From: a virus
DNA length: 21,143 nt
IMG/VR virus record: IMGVR_UViG_3300036780_000054
Span: 1-21,143 of that record
Strand: one strand, 5' to 3'
Below are positions 7,510-15,541 of this stretch, piece by piece; within the stretch, counting starts at the first letter, position 1; the number at the start of each line of letters is the position of its first letter. Position numbers and translations under genes: made by a program. The notes under the pieces are model-generated. The model did not search any database. It was not told the DNA's origin and saw nothing but the letters and a program-made list of their open reading frames with translations.

Positions 7510-8220
7510 TTAATACGAGGGGACAAACTTGCTGTTGGTGTCGTCCCAGGTCCAGCAAAGTAGCTTATTCACGACGGCCGTGGACGCGATCGCGATATTG
7601 GTTGCGTTCGTGGTCGTGAACGCGCCGTCAGGAATGGCGCAGAATCCACCGGACTGGAAGCCAACCGGGACGTTAAAACCGGTGATGGCCGCGGTACCGG
7701 TGATATGGAACAACGGGCCGCTGGGAGTGATGAGACCAGCCGCGGAAGCGACGGCCGCACTTACCCGCGCGGGCGAATCGGTGTTGCCCCATCCGGGAAC
7801 CCAGGTGCCAGTGACGCTCGAGCACAGGAATTCGCGCCCGGTGATCACGTTGACGTGAGGCAGCGCTTTAGTCTGCGATGCAGTGCAGGTGCCCGTAGGG
7901 TCGTTGTCGCTGAACCAGTCGGGGGAGCCGGCGAGCACCATAGCGCCCGAGGCGTGCCCCACAGCTTTCGTGGTGTACGTGCCGCGGGTGACGGTCAAAG
8001 CGGTACCGGAGACGCCGAGAACGAGCATAGCTTCGCGATCGACAAACAGCATGGTACCGGCGGAAATGTTGGTTGCCGAGGCAACGATGAGAGCCTGCGA
8101 GCCGGCGGGGATCGCGGACGATAGGGAGGTTTGCGTCAGGGTATAGACCTGCGCGTTTGCGGGCACAAGGGCCAATGCGAGGAGAACGAAGCAGAGGACG
8201 GAAGTCTTTTTGAAATTCAT
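7510..8220 (-). CDS. Secreted structural-like protein (236 aa) directly after the coat gene
   Basis: The N-terminus has a lysine-containing start, a hydrophobic core and a classic ANA-Q cleavage site (VPANAQ, residues 19-24). The mature part begins with VYTLTQTSLSSAIPAG. A beta-rich segment follows (INSAG-like ISAGTMLFVDREAMLV and VTRGTYTTKAVGHASGA) of the kind found in virion proteins. The C-terminal domain (FHITGTAAITGFNVPVGF, CAIPDGAFTTTNATNIAIA and a terminal VPSY) resembles a repeated beta-domain common in phage structural proteins. Four cysteines lie in the mature part. The gene follows coat after a 64-base gap with a hairpin and is itself followed by a strong terminator, so it is probably expressed with coat at high level. 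It could be a head decoration protein, but export would then need explaining. Confidence 0.68.
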   Translation of the reverse strand: MNFKKTSVLCFVLLALALVPANAQVYTLTQTSLSSAIPAGSQALIVASATNISAGTMLFVDREAMLVLGVSGTALTVTRGTYTTKAVGHASGAMVLAGSPDWFSDNDPTGTCTASQTKALPHVNVITGREFLCSSVTGTWVPGWGNTDSPARVSAAVASAAGLITPSGPLFHITGTAAITGFNVPVGFQSGGFCAIPDGAFTTTNATNIAIASTAVVNKLLCWTWDDTNSKFVPSY

Positions 8221-8245
8221 AGTGATGTTTCTCTTTTCTTTGGAA

Positions 8246-8265
8246 GGGTCGAGTTACCCCGACCC
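8246..8265 (-). promoter_or_regulatory. Stem-loop in coat downstream gap
   Basis: Minus-strand RNA can form GGGTCG/CGACCC (6 pairs, 8-base loop) about 19 bases after the coat stop codon. No convincing U-tract follows (TTCC, then purines), so it is a weak terminator at best. A transcript-end or RNA-processing role that sets coat above downstream genes is possible. Confidence 0.45.
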
Positions 8266-8284
8266 GTCTGGTTTGCTGTGCCGT

Positions 8285-9535
8285 CTAGTTGCTCTGCATG
8301 CGCACGGCGAGCTGTCCGTAGGGCACTCCGAACGCATACAGCACGTCGAAGCGGTTCACGTACAGGTTTTGCGTGCCGATATATTGGCGCACAAAGCGGA
8401 GCTGAATACCGGTATCCGGATCCGTCGCTTCATAAGCCATTTCGGTGCTACCCTTCGGGACTTCCTGGCTGACACCAGCGAAAGTGAATGCATCGGGGTG
8501 ATAACCGAGGCACTGCGCCGAGGTGGTGCCGGCGATCGCGCCCTGTCCGGCCGCGGCGGTACCGAAAACGGAAATCAGCGCCGTATCGGCGGGGATGCTG
8601 TCAACGGTGGCGAAAGCGAGAGGAGCGGGGACGATGGACGGGAAAATCGGGATGGTGGCGTTGCCGCTGCCATCGCTATAGACGTCCGCGGTCACGACGA
8701 AATGACGCAATCCGCCATAGACGGCGCGGGTCATCGGGTTGACGGCATTCACGCCGGCGATTTCGATGATGTCGCCCTTGTTGAGGCGCTTTCCGACTGC
8801 AGCGGTCCAACCGTTGGTGATCAGGCTCGAGCCGGTCTGGTTGGCCCCGTGCACTGCGGGTGCGCCGCCCAGCGGGCCGATGGTGTGAATCCAGGTGTTC
8901 TGGGATTCGTACCAGTCCCAACCGAGGGTCTTTTTGGCCAGAACGCCCTTTTCAAACTGATCCGAGATTTTCACTTGCGGATTGAACAATCCGGAGAGTG
9001 CAGGAACCAGCGTCGCGTTCGTATTCGGCGAGATGATGAGGCGCTTGGCCCCGCCGTCATCCGGGGCGCCCTCATTCTTGAGGTAGGCCGCGGCCTGCAG
9101 TGGGATATTTGCCGTAGTCGGGGCGGTGTTCAGCGTTCCGACGAAGTTCGCAACGCCCTGGTAGGCGAGCTGCATACAATCGCGCTCAACGTTGTTGACG
9201 AGCTGCGCCATTGCGGGCTTCAGGACGCGCTTTTCCGTGTCGTCGATGTTCAACGTCCAGTCAGTGCTGGGCAGATTGATGTCGACGCCCTGCAGCGGCC
9301 GAATAACCACCGGATAGGAGCTTTCGACGTAGGCTTCGGGGCTGTAGCCTTCGCCAGTGCGGCCGACATACCGCGCGGGGTATCGGACGTTGATGGTGTT
9401 TCCGGACTTCTGACCCGGTTTTGCGAACAGGTTTTCGTTGTCGCGATTGACGCCCTTCAAGAAGACGAGCTGGTTTTTGAGAATGCGCAAGGCACGGTTG
9501 GTGAATACCTGCCAAGGCTGATAAACGTTTGCCAT
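8285..9535 (-). CDS. Major capsid (coat) protein, P22 gp5-like
   Basis: A 416-aa protein, close to the 430 aa of P22 coat. It has the N-terminus typical of this family (MANVYQPWQVFTNRALRIL, then LKNQLVFLKGVNRD), NTINVRYPARYVGRTGE, DINLPSTDWTLNIDD, a central segment with RLIISPNTNATLVPALSGLF and, near the C-terminus, LRFVRQYIGTQNLYVNRFDVLYAFGV in pieces. It follows scaffold, as in P22. The ATG at 9535 has AAGGA ten bases upstream. It should assemble around the scaffold into the procapsid shell through the HK97 fold. No long N-terminal delta domain or protease gene is seen, matching a scaffold-dependent, non-cleaved coat. Confidence 0.88.
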   Translation of the reverse strand: MANVYQPWQVFTNRALRILKNQLVFLKGVNRDNENLFAKPGQKSGNTINVRYPARYVGRTGEGYSPEAYVESSYPVVIRPLQGVDINLPSTDWTLNIDDTEKRVLKPAMAQLVNNVERDCMQLAYQGVANFVGTLNTAPTTANIPLQAAAYLKNEGAPDDGGAKRLIISPNTNATLVPALSGLFNPQVKISDQFEKGVLAKKTLGWDWYESQNTWIHTIGPLGGAPAVHGANQTGSSLITNGWTAAVGKRLNKGDIIEIAGVNAVNPMTRAVYGGLRHFVVTADVYSDGSGNATIPIFPSIVPAPLAFATVDSIPADTALISVFGTAAAGQGAIAGTTSAQCLGYHPDAFTFAGVSQEVPKGSTEMAYEATDPDTGIQLRFVRQYIGTQNLYVNRFDVLYAFGVPYGQLAVRMQSN

Positions 9536-9549
9536 TTAGATGGTTCCTT

Positions 9550-9563
9550 CCGCCTCTCGGCGG
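9550..9563 (-). promoter_or_regulatory. GNRA-type hairpin just upstream of coat Shine-Dalgarno
   Basis: Minus-strand RNA reads CCGCC-GAGA-GGCGG: five G-C pairs closed by a GAGA (GNRA) tetraloop. It lies immediately 5' of the GGAAGGA ribosome site of the coat gene. It could stabilise the coat message or mark a processed 5' end. It is short, so confidence is modest. Confidence 0.45.
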
Positions 9564-9613
9564 TAGTGCCGCGGCCTATCTCACGACCGTCCGCGGGTTG
9601 AGCAGTTTTGACC

Positions 9614-10483
9614 TTAGTCGTCGGGTGTGCGGCGCTTGAGTTCGCGGTTGTACCACTTCTCCCAAGCCTTGTAATTCTTCGGATCGGGTTCGGGGTCCGA
9701 ACTGCCGCTCGTGCCGGTGATGGTTTTCGGGGGCGCCGGCGCTTTCGTCTGAGCTGCTTTGGGTTGCTGTTTAGCAGGGGTCGCGCTCGAGGCGAGGGAA
9801 GCCTCAATACGGGCGAGCGCTGCGCCGGCCTGCGCCGGCGTCATTTTCGAGATTTTGGCAGATTCTGCCGGGTTGGAGCCGAGCCAGTAAGCGACGTCCG
9901 CGCCGTGTTCGGAAGCGAGCATCACTTCGGCCATGGCCGGAGAAATCGGCACCTGGTCGTTGACCACTTCGTCATAGTCGGCGTATTTGGCGCGGGCTGC
10001 TTCGACTTGCGTCTTAACGGTCTGCGCTTGCGATTCGCGGGTTTCAACCTGCTTACGCAAGGTGTCGCGCTGCTCGATTTTCCAATCGGTCAGGGCTTCC
10101 ATGAACTCCTCATAGGTGTCGAAGTTCGCGGCGACGGGTTTACCCGACGCATCGGCGGCCTTGGCAGTCTCTTTCGGCGGGGTCGCGTTCCCCGGTTTCT
10201 CCTCGCTGGCGGCGGCCGACTTGTCGGCGAGCTGGGCGCGGAGTTCGCGTATTTCCGAAGTGAGCTTGCTAAAGCGCTTTTTGAGGCCCTTGGGAAGCTG
10301 TTCTTTCTCTTCTGTTGCTGCTGCTGTCTTTTCTTCCGGTTCCGAGGCCGGGGCGGTTTCCGAGGCCGTATCGATTGCGGTCTCGCTGGAGATTTGCTGG
10401 TCAGCGTCCGGAGTGGCCGCCCATTCCTGGAAAGGGGTGAGCTTTACTGCTGGCGCTGTCGTTTCGGTCGTCTGTTCTGCCAA
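9614..10483 (-). CDS. Scaffolding protein
   Basis: A 289-aa, highly charged protein (P22 gp8 has 303 aa) placed between portal and coat as in P22. The N-terminal third is acidic and Ala/Glu/Thr-rich, followed by helical coiled-coil stretches (GLKKRFSKLTSEIRELRAQL, about residues 65-85; RDTLRKQVETRESQAQTVK in the middle). YADYDEVVNDQVPISPAMAE and WLGSNPAESAKISKM are recurrent motifs in phage scaffold proteins. The basic C-terminus (KAWEKWYNRELKRR) fits the coat-binding helix of scaffolds. The start codon is TTG with GGAG eight bases upstream; no in-frame ATG lies near it. It would direct procapsid assembly and leave before or during packaging. Confidence 0.82.
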   Translation of the reverse strand: MAEQTTETTAPAVKLTPFQEWAATPDADQQISSETAIDTASETAPASEPEEKTAAATEEKEQLPKGLKKRFSKLTSEIRELRAQLADKSAAASEEKPGNATPPKETAKAADASGKPVAANFDTYEEFMEALTDWKIEQRDTLRKQVETRESQAQTVKTQVEAARAKYADYDEVVNDQVPISPAMAEVMLASEHGADVAYWLGSNPAESAKISKMTPAQAGAALARIEASLASSATPAKQQPKAAQTKAPAPPKTITGTSGSSDPEPDPKNYKAWEKWYNRELKRRTPDD

Positions 10484-10553
10484 TGGTTAACTCCAAAGGA
10501 TTTTCCGCGTGTACTTATGCCCGCGCGTAGGCAAGTTTGAAAAGGATCCTGGT

Positions 10554-10691
10554 TTAATGCGCGCCGAAATCATTCCAATCGGTGAGCATGTACCACCAGA
10601 TGTCTTCATCTTCCGGTTCCCACTCCGGACTTACCGGAGCGATGGGGGCGACTTCGTTACTCGAGTCATCGCGTGTTTCTTGTTCGTTCAT
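10554..10691 (-). CDS. Tiny acidic Trp-rich protein (45 aa) between portal and scaffold
   Basis: I found this frame by hand. Its ATG overlaps the portal stop as ATGA (10688-10691) and it runs to TAA at 10554. The product is acidic, with four Trp (SPEWEPEDEDIWWYMLTDW) and no membrane segment or signal. A 70-base gap then leads to scaffold. The coupling to portal and the clean reading frame argue that it is real. Its job is unknown; a short acidic peptide here could be a portal or scaffold assembly helper. Confidence 0.6.
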   Translation of the reverse strand: MNEQETRDDSSNEVAPIAPVSPEWEPEDEDIWWYMLTDWNDFGAH

Positions 10692-12913
10692 GCCGCCTCC
10701 GGAAGCGCCGCCTGTTGCGCCGCGGCATCCTGCGCGCTTTGCTGCATCCCCATCTGATGGGACTGGTCGGAGGCCTGCGCCGAGGCGTCGGCCGCCTGGC
10801 TCTGTAGAGCCATGCCGGCCTGGTGCGCCTGCGTCATGGCCTGCATGCCCACCTGGTGGGCGCGATCGGCCTGCGCCTGCTGGTTGCCGTTCGTCATGGC
10901 CCTTTCGGCCTTGATCGTGGCGAGCTCTTGGGTAAGCTGCGCGATCGCCGCCTGCAGGCCGAGCTGAGCCTGTTGCATCGAAATTTGTGCCGCCAACTGC
11001 TCCCGTTTAAAATCGAGGTCGGCGCGCTGCATTGCTACCTTGGTGTCGAGTTCGGGCTGTTTGGTTTCCAGCTTCTGGAACAGCGACTGCGCAAACGCGT
11101 GGGCTTGCTGAGCATCCTGTTGGAGCTTCGTTAGCTGCGCCTGAATCGCCGGCGGTACCGGTGACCCTGAATCGCCCTGATCCTCATTCACAATCTGAGG
11201 AGGCGCCGCGGCCTTCAGCCGGCGCGCACCTTCACGAGCCCACGGGAAATCAAGCGATCCGACCCACAAATCGCCCAGTATTGGCACGGTCTGCGGGGCG
11301 GCCTTGAAGAACTCGCCGAGGGTTTCGGCGCCCTCTTGCCGCGCCGTCGTGTAGGACGGGCCCACGGTCACAACCACGTCATACTCGCCGACGTCCAGCG
11401 GGTAATGCTTCTGTTTGCCGGTTTCAGGGTCAGAATACGTCTGATTGACAACCACAACGGAGTGCTGCTGATCCTCGCCAACGATGCGAACCTGACGCCC
11501 GTGGCGGTCGTAGATCTTCGGAATGATTTTGAGGATTTTCTTGCACAGATCCCACTCGGAGCGGCAGAGATTATCGACAAAATGGAAATTCGTGATGTTG
11601 CTTTGGCGCTGGCGCGAGCCGATCGCGACGCCGGACGTCTCGTTACCCTGCGCGCCGAGCGAGGCGTCAAAGATGCCCATGCCGGCCTTGAGATCGTCGA
11701 TTTCCTGCGCCGCGGCGATGGAGAGAGCTTGTATCTGCTCTTCCATTTCCTGACGCTGTGGCGGGGGCGCCAGCGTGCCGGCGATTGAAATAGGCTCGTA
11801 CTCGAGGTAGGCGTAGTTGACGAGGTTAGCGTTCTCCCAGCGTGGATCCTTGAACTGACCCTTCACGCCGATGTACGGGACGCGATTACCGAGCCCGATC
11901 TTTTCCGCGATCGCCGACTTGTAAATGTTGATGAGCTGCTGGGGCTCGCGGACGTGGCGCACGAGAGAGAACAGATGCACCTTGCCGTCGACGATCATCT
12001 GGCGCCCGAGGACGGGCACGATCGGGATGGAGTCACCCACCCACATCGTTTCCGTGCCGGGCAAAATGCGCATGCCGTCGATGAGGCAGGAACGCACCAC
12101 GCAAACCTCAACCTCGCGCTCTTTCGGCTTGCCGTCATCGCCCATCACGAACGGCAGCCCGTCGGTGTAGCCCGGATCGTCGGTGTAAATCGGCTCGCCT
12201 GCAGGATCAGCGCCTTGAATCAAGCGGAGCGTTTTATGCTCGTTTTCGCACCACCAATACTCGGCGATGCGGATGGTTTTCTCGTCGATCCAGTCTTCGC
12301 AGTCGCGCCACTCGGCCGATTCGAAGTTTTCCGCATCATCCGGATTGCCGTATTTGTCCTTGTACTCTTCGTGCGAGATGCGGTCGACAATGAACGCGCA
12401 GCGCGGTTCCTTGCCGCGGCAGATCGGCAGGAGGATCCCGTAAACGCTGAACGGATCCTGAACCGCGGCGATCCTGATTTCCTGGTCAAAACTCTTGGGG
12501 TCCGCGTATTCCGTGGTCATGCGCAGATAGCCGAACGAGCCGCCGCACGCATATTCGAGCGCGGTATCGCTCGAGACATCCGCCTGGCTGCGGTATTGGA
12601 TGTGCCGCAGAATGCCGTTGATGACGTTGGCGACGTCGGTTGTTGCGCCGCCGCCGATGGGGTTCGTTTTCGGTTGCGGCTTGTTCTGCCGCGCCTCGTT
12701 TTGGACGCTTTGGACGAACGTGTGCAGCTTGGAGAAGGTGAGCGCCGGCCGGCCGGAATTTTCACGCTCCTGCTTGATGCCGGGGTTCCACTGTCCCTCA
12801 CCGGCGACGTATTGCAGGTCGATTTCCGCTTCACGGCGGATATCGCGCTCAGCCTCCACGGCGTCGCGGAAGCGTTTGCGGGCGAGTTCTAAGAATTTAC
12901 GATCGTCTCTCAC
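10688..12913 (-). CDS. Portal protein, P22 gp1-like
   Basis: A 741-aa protein (P22 portal has 725 aa). The N-terminus (LARKRFRDAVEAERDIRREA, then DLQYVAGEGQW) and SGRPALTFSKLHTFVQSV, NEARQNKPQPKTNPIGGG and AIAEKIGLGNRVPYIGVKGQ are typical of P22-family portals. The C-terminal 200 residues are long, helical and Gln/Ala-rich with repeated HQ-x-GM segments, corresponding to the barrel and tail of this family. It forms the dodecameric DNA entry channel at one capsid vertex. The start is GTG at 12913 with GGAG five bases upstream, 11 bases after the terminase stop. Confidence 0.9.
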   Translation of the reverse strand: MRDDRKFLELARKRFRDAVEAERDIRREAEIDLQYVAGEGQWNPGIKQERENSGRPALTFSKLHTFVQSVQNEARQNKPQPKTNPIGGGATTDVANVINGILRHIQYRSQADVSSDTALEYACGGSFGYLRMTTEYADPKSFDQEIRIAAVQDPFSVYGILLPICRGKEPRCAFIVDRISHEEYKDKYGNPDDAENFESAEWRDCEDWIDEKTIRIAEYWWCENEHKTLRLIQGADPAGEPIYTDDPGYTDGLPFVMGDDGKPKEREVEVCVVRSCLIDGMRILPGTETMWVGDSIPIVPVLGRQMIVDGKVHLFSLVRHVREPQQLINIYKSAIAEKIGLGNRVPYIGVKGQFKDPRWENANLVNYAYLEYEPISIAGTLAPPPQRQEMEEQIQALSIAAAQEIDDLKAGMGIFDASLGAQGNETSGVAIGSRQRQSNITNFHFVDNLCRSEWDLCKKILKIIPKIYDRHGRQVRIVGEDQQHSVVVVNQTYSDPETGKQKHYPLDVGEYDVVVTVGPSYTTARQEGAETLGEFFKAAPQTVPILGDLWVGSLDFPWAREGARRLKAAAPPQIVNEDQGDSGSPVPPAIQAQLTKLQQDAQQAHAFAQSLFQKLETKQPELDTKVAMQRADLDFKREQLAAQISMQQAQLGLQAAIAQLTQELATIKAERAMTNGNQQAQADRAHQVGMQAMTQAHQAGMALQSQAADASAQASDQSHQMGMQQSAQDAAAQQAALPEAA

Positions 12914-12924
12914 TTAACTCCGTT

Positions 12925-14421
12925 TCAACCCATCCACCCGCCGGGGCCACGCCGCGCCGGGTACCGCATATCGCGCCGTTCCTGTACGGGCGCTACCTGC
13001 TGCGCAAACGTGAGCGCGAGGGCGTCCCCGTCATCCGGCGACGATACTCCGCGCTTTTGCATGTCCTGTTTGCTCTCGAGCACAATCTGGTCACTCTTGT
13101 TCAAGTGCCAGCCCGGGCCCGTCAGATCCACCTCGAGCCGCTCATCATTCCTGTCGATCGCGCCCCGCGGAAGCCAGTCCTTCATTTCGTTCCACATGAA
13201 GGCGCGCATATTGAGGAAATGATGGTCGGGGGGCTTACCGCCAAAATTCACCTCGACGACGTTGTCAAAGCCCAACGTATGCAGCCGCTCGACGATCGGC
13301 GAGCCGAACGCCGAATCGATAAACATCATGGTGACTTTCTTGGCAGGATCGTTCTCGCGCAGTATTTCGGCGAGCTTGGCAATCATGTTGGCGCGGCCGA
13401 AATCGCCAGGCCAGCGGTGAGGCGCGACCGATCGCGCATCAAAACCGCGCCGGAATCGGATCACATTCCACGCGGAGCCGCCGCCCGAAACGTCTACGCC
13501 GCAAACCAGTGGATCGTCGGAAAGGGCGAGCGCTGGGTTTCTTTTAGCCGCCTCCACACGATCAGTTCCAATAAACTGTAGGTCCGAAGCCCGCGGAGGA
13601 ACGCCTCTAACGCGGACACGGAAGAAGTCAGAATCTTCGCCATAGTCTTCAAGCCACTCCTGAATCTGCTGTTTGTTCGTTCGCGAGGAGCTGCGCGAGT
13701 CGATCGACCGATGAATCCACCGCGGCCGATCCGAGCCAAAACACGCCCGGTGAAACTTGCCGCTGTTGCGCGTGGGGTTGCCGAACGCGAACACCATGGG
13801 CTCACCGTCCGTTAAACCGCCCTCTGCAACTTCAAAAATCTTGTCTGCGATCGCCGAGGCTTCGTCGAAAATATAAAACGAGGTCGAGTTCGCGGCGTGC
13901 TGGCCGGCGAAGGCCTCGCTGTTCTCTTCCTTCGACGTCTGAGCGCTGCAGAACCACGACGCGGGATACTCGACGTGGTACATCTTCTCGCCCGTCAGTC
14001 GGAACCAATGGGCGGTAATGCAGAGCGCCGTCCATTTCTGGATCCGTGCCCACGTCTTTGTCGTGAGCTGCGTGAACGTGTTTGCCGTTACCGTGCCCTG
14101 CGCGTAGGGCCTGGTCGACATGATCCAGTCGACAATCCACGCGACGAGCGTGCTTTTGCCGATGCCATGGCCGGATGCGATCGCGATGCGCAGGGCCGTG
14201 ACGGTATCGAAACCGTTGAATCCACGCTCGCGAACCGCGGCGCCGATCTCGTTTAGGATCTCGGTTTGCCACTTGTCCGGACCCGCGTAATCCCTCAGCG
14301 GTCCCGCCTCGCCCCAGGGATACGCGAACAGCACGAACCCAAGCGGGTCCGCGTAAAACTGCGCTATCTCTTCCGCGAGCTCAATCGCTGGATTCGTCTT
14401 CTGTTTTCGGTTTGCTGGCAT
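12925..14421 (-). CDS. terL: Terminase large subunit (packaging ATPase and nuclease)
   Basis: A 498-aa protein from the ATG at 14421, almost the length of P22 gp2. ATPase motifs: Walker A SGHGIGKST (about residues 83-91), Walker B FYIFDEAS (182-189) and a coupling-type FAFGNPT (about 211-217). The RNase H-like nuclease shows the usual acidic residues in CGVDVSGGGS (D310), MMFIDSAFGSP (D369) and SSPDDGDAL (D463-D466). It cuts concatemeric DNA and pumps it through the portal. A longer version from a TTG at 14460 is possible but would overlap the small subunit by 80 bases and has a poor ribosome site; the ATG version overlaps by 41. Confidence 0.93.
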   Translation of the reverse strand: MPANRKQKTNPAIELAEEIAQFYADPLGFVLFAYPWGEAGPLRDYAGPDKWQTEILNEIGAAVRERGFNGFDTVTALRIAIASGHGIGKSTLVAWIVDWIMSTRPYAQGTVTANTFTQLTTKTWARIQKWTALCITAHWFRLTGEKMYHVEYPASWFCSAQTSKEENSEAFAGQHAANSTSFYIFDEASAIADKIFEVAEGGLTDGEPMVFAFGNPTRNSGKFHRACFGSDRPRWIHRSIDSRSSSRTNKQQIQEWLEDYGEDSDFFRVRVRGVPPRASDLQFIGTDRVEAAKRNPALALSDDPLVCGVDVSGGGSAWNVIRFRRGFDARSVAPHRWPGDFGRANMIAKLAEILRENDPAKKVTMMFIDSAFGSPIVERLHTLGFDNVVEVNFGGKPPDHHFLNMRAFMWNEMKDWLPRGAIDRNDERLEVDLTGPGWHLNKSDQIVLESKQDMQKRGVSSPDDGDALALTFAQQVAPVQERRDMRYPARRGPGGWMG

Positions 14422-14917
14422 CAGCGACGCGTTTGCGGCCGGCGTTGAGACGCTCGACAATTTCGATAGGTCCGCCGCCGGCGCCAGTCAACTCGACGGT
14501 GCCGCGGTCGCGGAACTTCTCGGGCTTGCCGGCGCGCAAGAGAAACTCGAGCAACCGGTCAGATTTCTTCATCATGCCCAGCGGCTTTTTGCCGAAGATG
14601 GGCTTGCCCCTGTCGGGCAGCCCTGTCTCAGGGTCCAGCTCATAGCCCTTAATCGGGTAAACGAATTGGCCTTGGTACAGGTTGGGCTCAAACACGCCCT
14701 CGGTTGCGCGCCGTACGGCTTCATCCTCGAGCGCTTGAACGGCCTCAATGCGCGCCTTCTCAAACAGAGCGGGATAGTCCGGATCGGTCTCGAGCCACAG
14801 GTAATGTACGTGCCGCTCGATCTTCGCCGCTTTCGCCGCCGCGGTGATCTGCCCGGTAACGGCGAACGCCGCAAGAAACGCGGCCCGGCGACTCGATACT
14901 TTGCGTTTTTTCGTCAC
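14381..14917 (-). CDS. terS: Terminase small subunit
   Basis: A 178-aa protein directly before the large subunit. The N-terminal domain (about residues 8-65; AAFLAAFAVTGQITAAAKAA, then LWLETDPDYPALFEKA) is the helix-turn-helix DNA-recognition type seen in many small terminases. The middle includes ATEGVFEPNLYQGQFVYP and KKPLGMMKKSDRLLEFLLRA, a recurrent segment in this family. The C-terminus is charged and probably contacts the large subunit. It recognises the packaging site and activates the motor. Its ATG overlaps the preceding stop as ATGA. Confidence 0.88.
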   Translation of the reverse strand: MTKKRKVSSRRAAFLAAFAVTGQITAAAKAAKIERHVHYLWLETDPDYPALFEKARIEAVQALEDEAVRRATEGVFEPNLYQGQFVYPIKGYELDPETGLPDRGKPIFGKKPLGMMKKSDRLLEFLLRAGKPEKFRDRGTVELTGAGGGPIEIVERLNAGRKRVADASKPKTEDESSD

Positions 14918-15156
14918 TGAACGGCCGGCGAGTACTTGCGCTCAAACACGGCGCGGGGGTTCAGATACTTGTAGCCGTCGCTCTGCACCACCAGATAGTC
15001 GCCAGCGTCCGGCATGAATCGCGCGAGCATGCCCTTATCTGCGCGCTCGCGTTTGCCATTGTCGAGGGTGACCACCGCGGCGCCGTGCTCGTCTCGAGGT
15101 CCGACGTTGATGATACGGAAAGCGTCGACGACTACAGGGTTAGCTTGATACTTCAT
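14914..15156 (-). CDS. Small conserved phage protein (80 aa), function unknown
   Basis: The pattern MKYQANPVVVDAFRI ... DAGDYLVVQSDGYKYLNPR ... VFERKY matches a widespread family of short phage proteins, usually annotated as hypothetical, in which a fixed N-terminus 'K-Y-x-x-x-P-V' and a C-terminal 'GDY...P..VFE..Y' are conserved. It is a compact beta-type domain with no signal or membrane segment. It is coupled by ATGA overlaps to endolysin before and the small terminase after. I know of no proven role. Confidence 0.75.
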   Translation of the reverse strand: MKYQANPVVVDAFRIINVGPRDEHGAAVVTLDNGKRERADKGMLARFMPDAGDYLVVQSDGYKYLNPRAVFERKYSPAVQ

Positions 15157-15539
15157 GCTGCGATTTTGAGAGCCTCACGAACCGGCGTCGCGGGCGGAAG
15201 ATTCAGGCCTGAGGCGATCGTGTGCAGGTAGGTCGCGACGTTATTGCCGTCCGGAGCAATTGCGCCGATCGGCGGATCCTTGGGCAAGCCACAGTACAGA
15301 TTCACCATTTGGCGAAGCGTGAGTCCTTCTTCGGCGTAAATCTGCAGTTGGCGCTCGAGGTCGCTCCAGCCGTGTTCATCGGTGTCGATCGTGCCGACGT
15401 CGTCTTTATGCGCCGGTCCGCCTGGGTGCTGGGAGTGGGGCGAGTGGCGGAGATCGCCGGGGTTGTGGCGAACGGTCGGAATGGCGCCGGCGATGCCGAA
15501 GCCTTCCTGCTTTGCTACGAGTTGCGCGAGTTTGGTCAT
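15153..15539 (-). CDS. Endolysin-like peptidoglycan hydrolase (128 aa)
   Basis: From the ATG at 15539 the protein reads TKLAQLVAKQEGFGIAGAIP, then a HNPGDLRHSPHSQHPGG segment (about residues 25-41), GWSDLERQLQIYAEEGLTLR (58-77) and a C-terminal helical part with VATYLHTIASGLNL. The EGFG..G..P...NNPGDLR pattern followed by W..L..QL..YA..G.T is that of small phage lytic transglycosylase or muramidase-like domains (PRD1 P5/P7-like annotations). Glu12 is the natural catalytic candidate. The Ala/Gly environment and the absence of a signal peptide mean it needs a holin. A longer frame to 15605 exists but would overlap the previous gene by 64 bases. Confidence 0.72.
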   Translation of the reverse strand: MTKLAQLVAKQEGFGIAGAIPTVRHNPGDLRHSPHSQHPGGPAHKDDVGTIDTDEHGWSDLERQLQIYAEEGLTLRQMVNLYCGLPKDPPIGAIAPDGNNVATYLHTIASGLNLPPATPVREALKIAA

Positions 15540-15541
15540 TG

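Noticed and set aside
8210-9601. Long open frame on the plus strand across the coat gene (463 codons), and others at 2031-2903, 9608-10540, 11954-12892 and 17678-18667
   Set aside because: They are antisense to genes with clear family resemblance or well-formed junctions, have Arg/Gly/Ala-heavy composition typical of reversed high-GC codons, and lack ribosome sites in context.
10484-10553. Possible promoter before scaffold (TTGCCT with a TAAGTA-like box)
   Set aside because: The match to consensus is poor and spacing is uncertain, so I did not list it as a feature.
12925-14460. TTG start at 14460 for the large terminase
   Set aside because: It would overlap the small terminase by 80 bases with a weak ribosome site; the ATG at 14421 gives a P22-like length and keeps all motifs.
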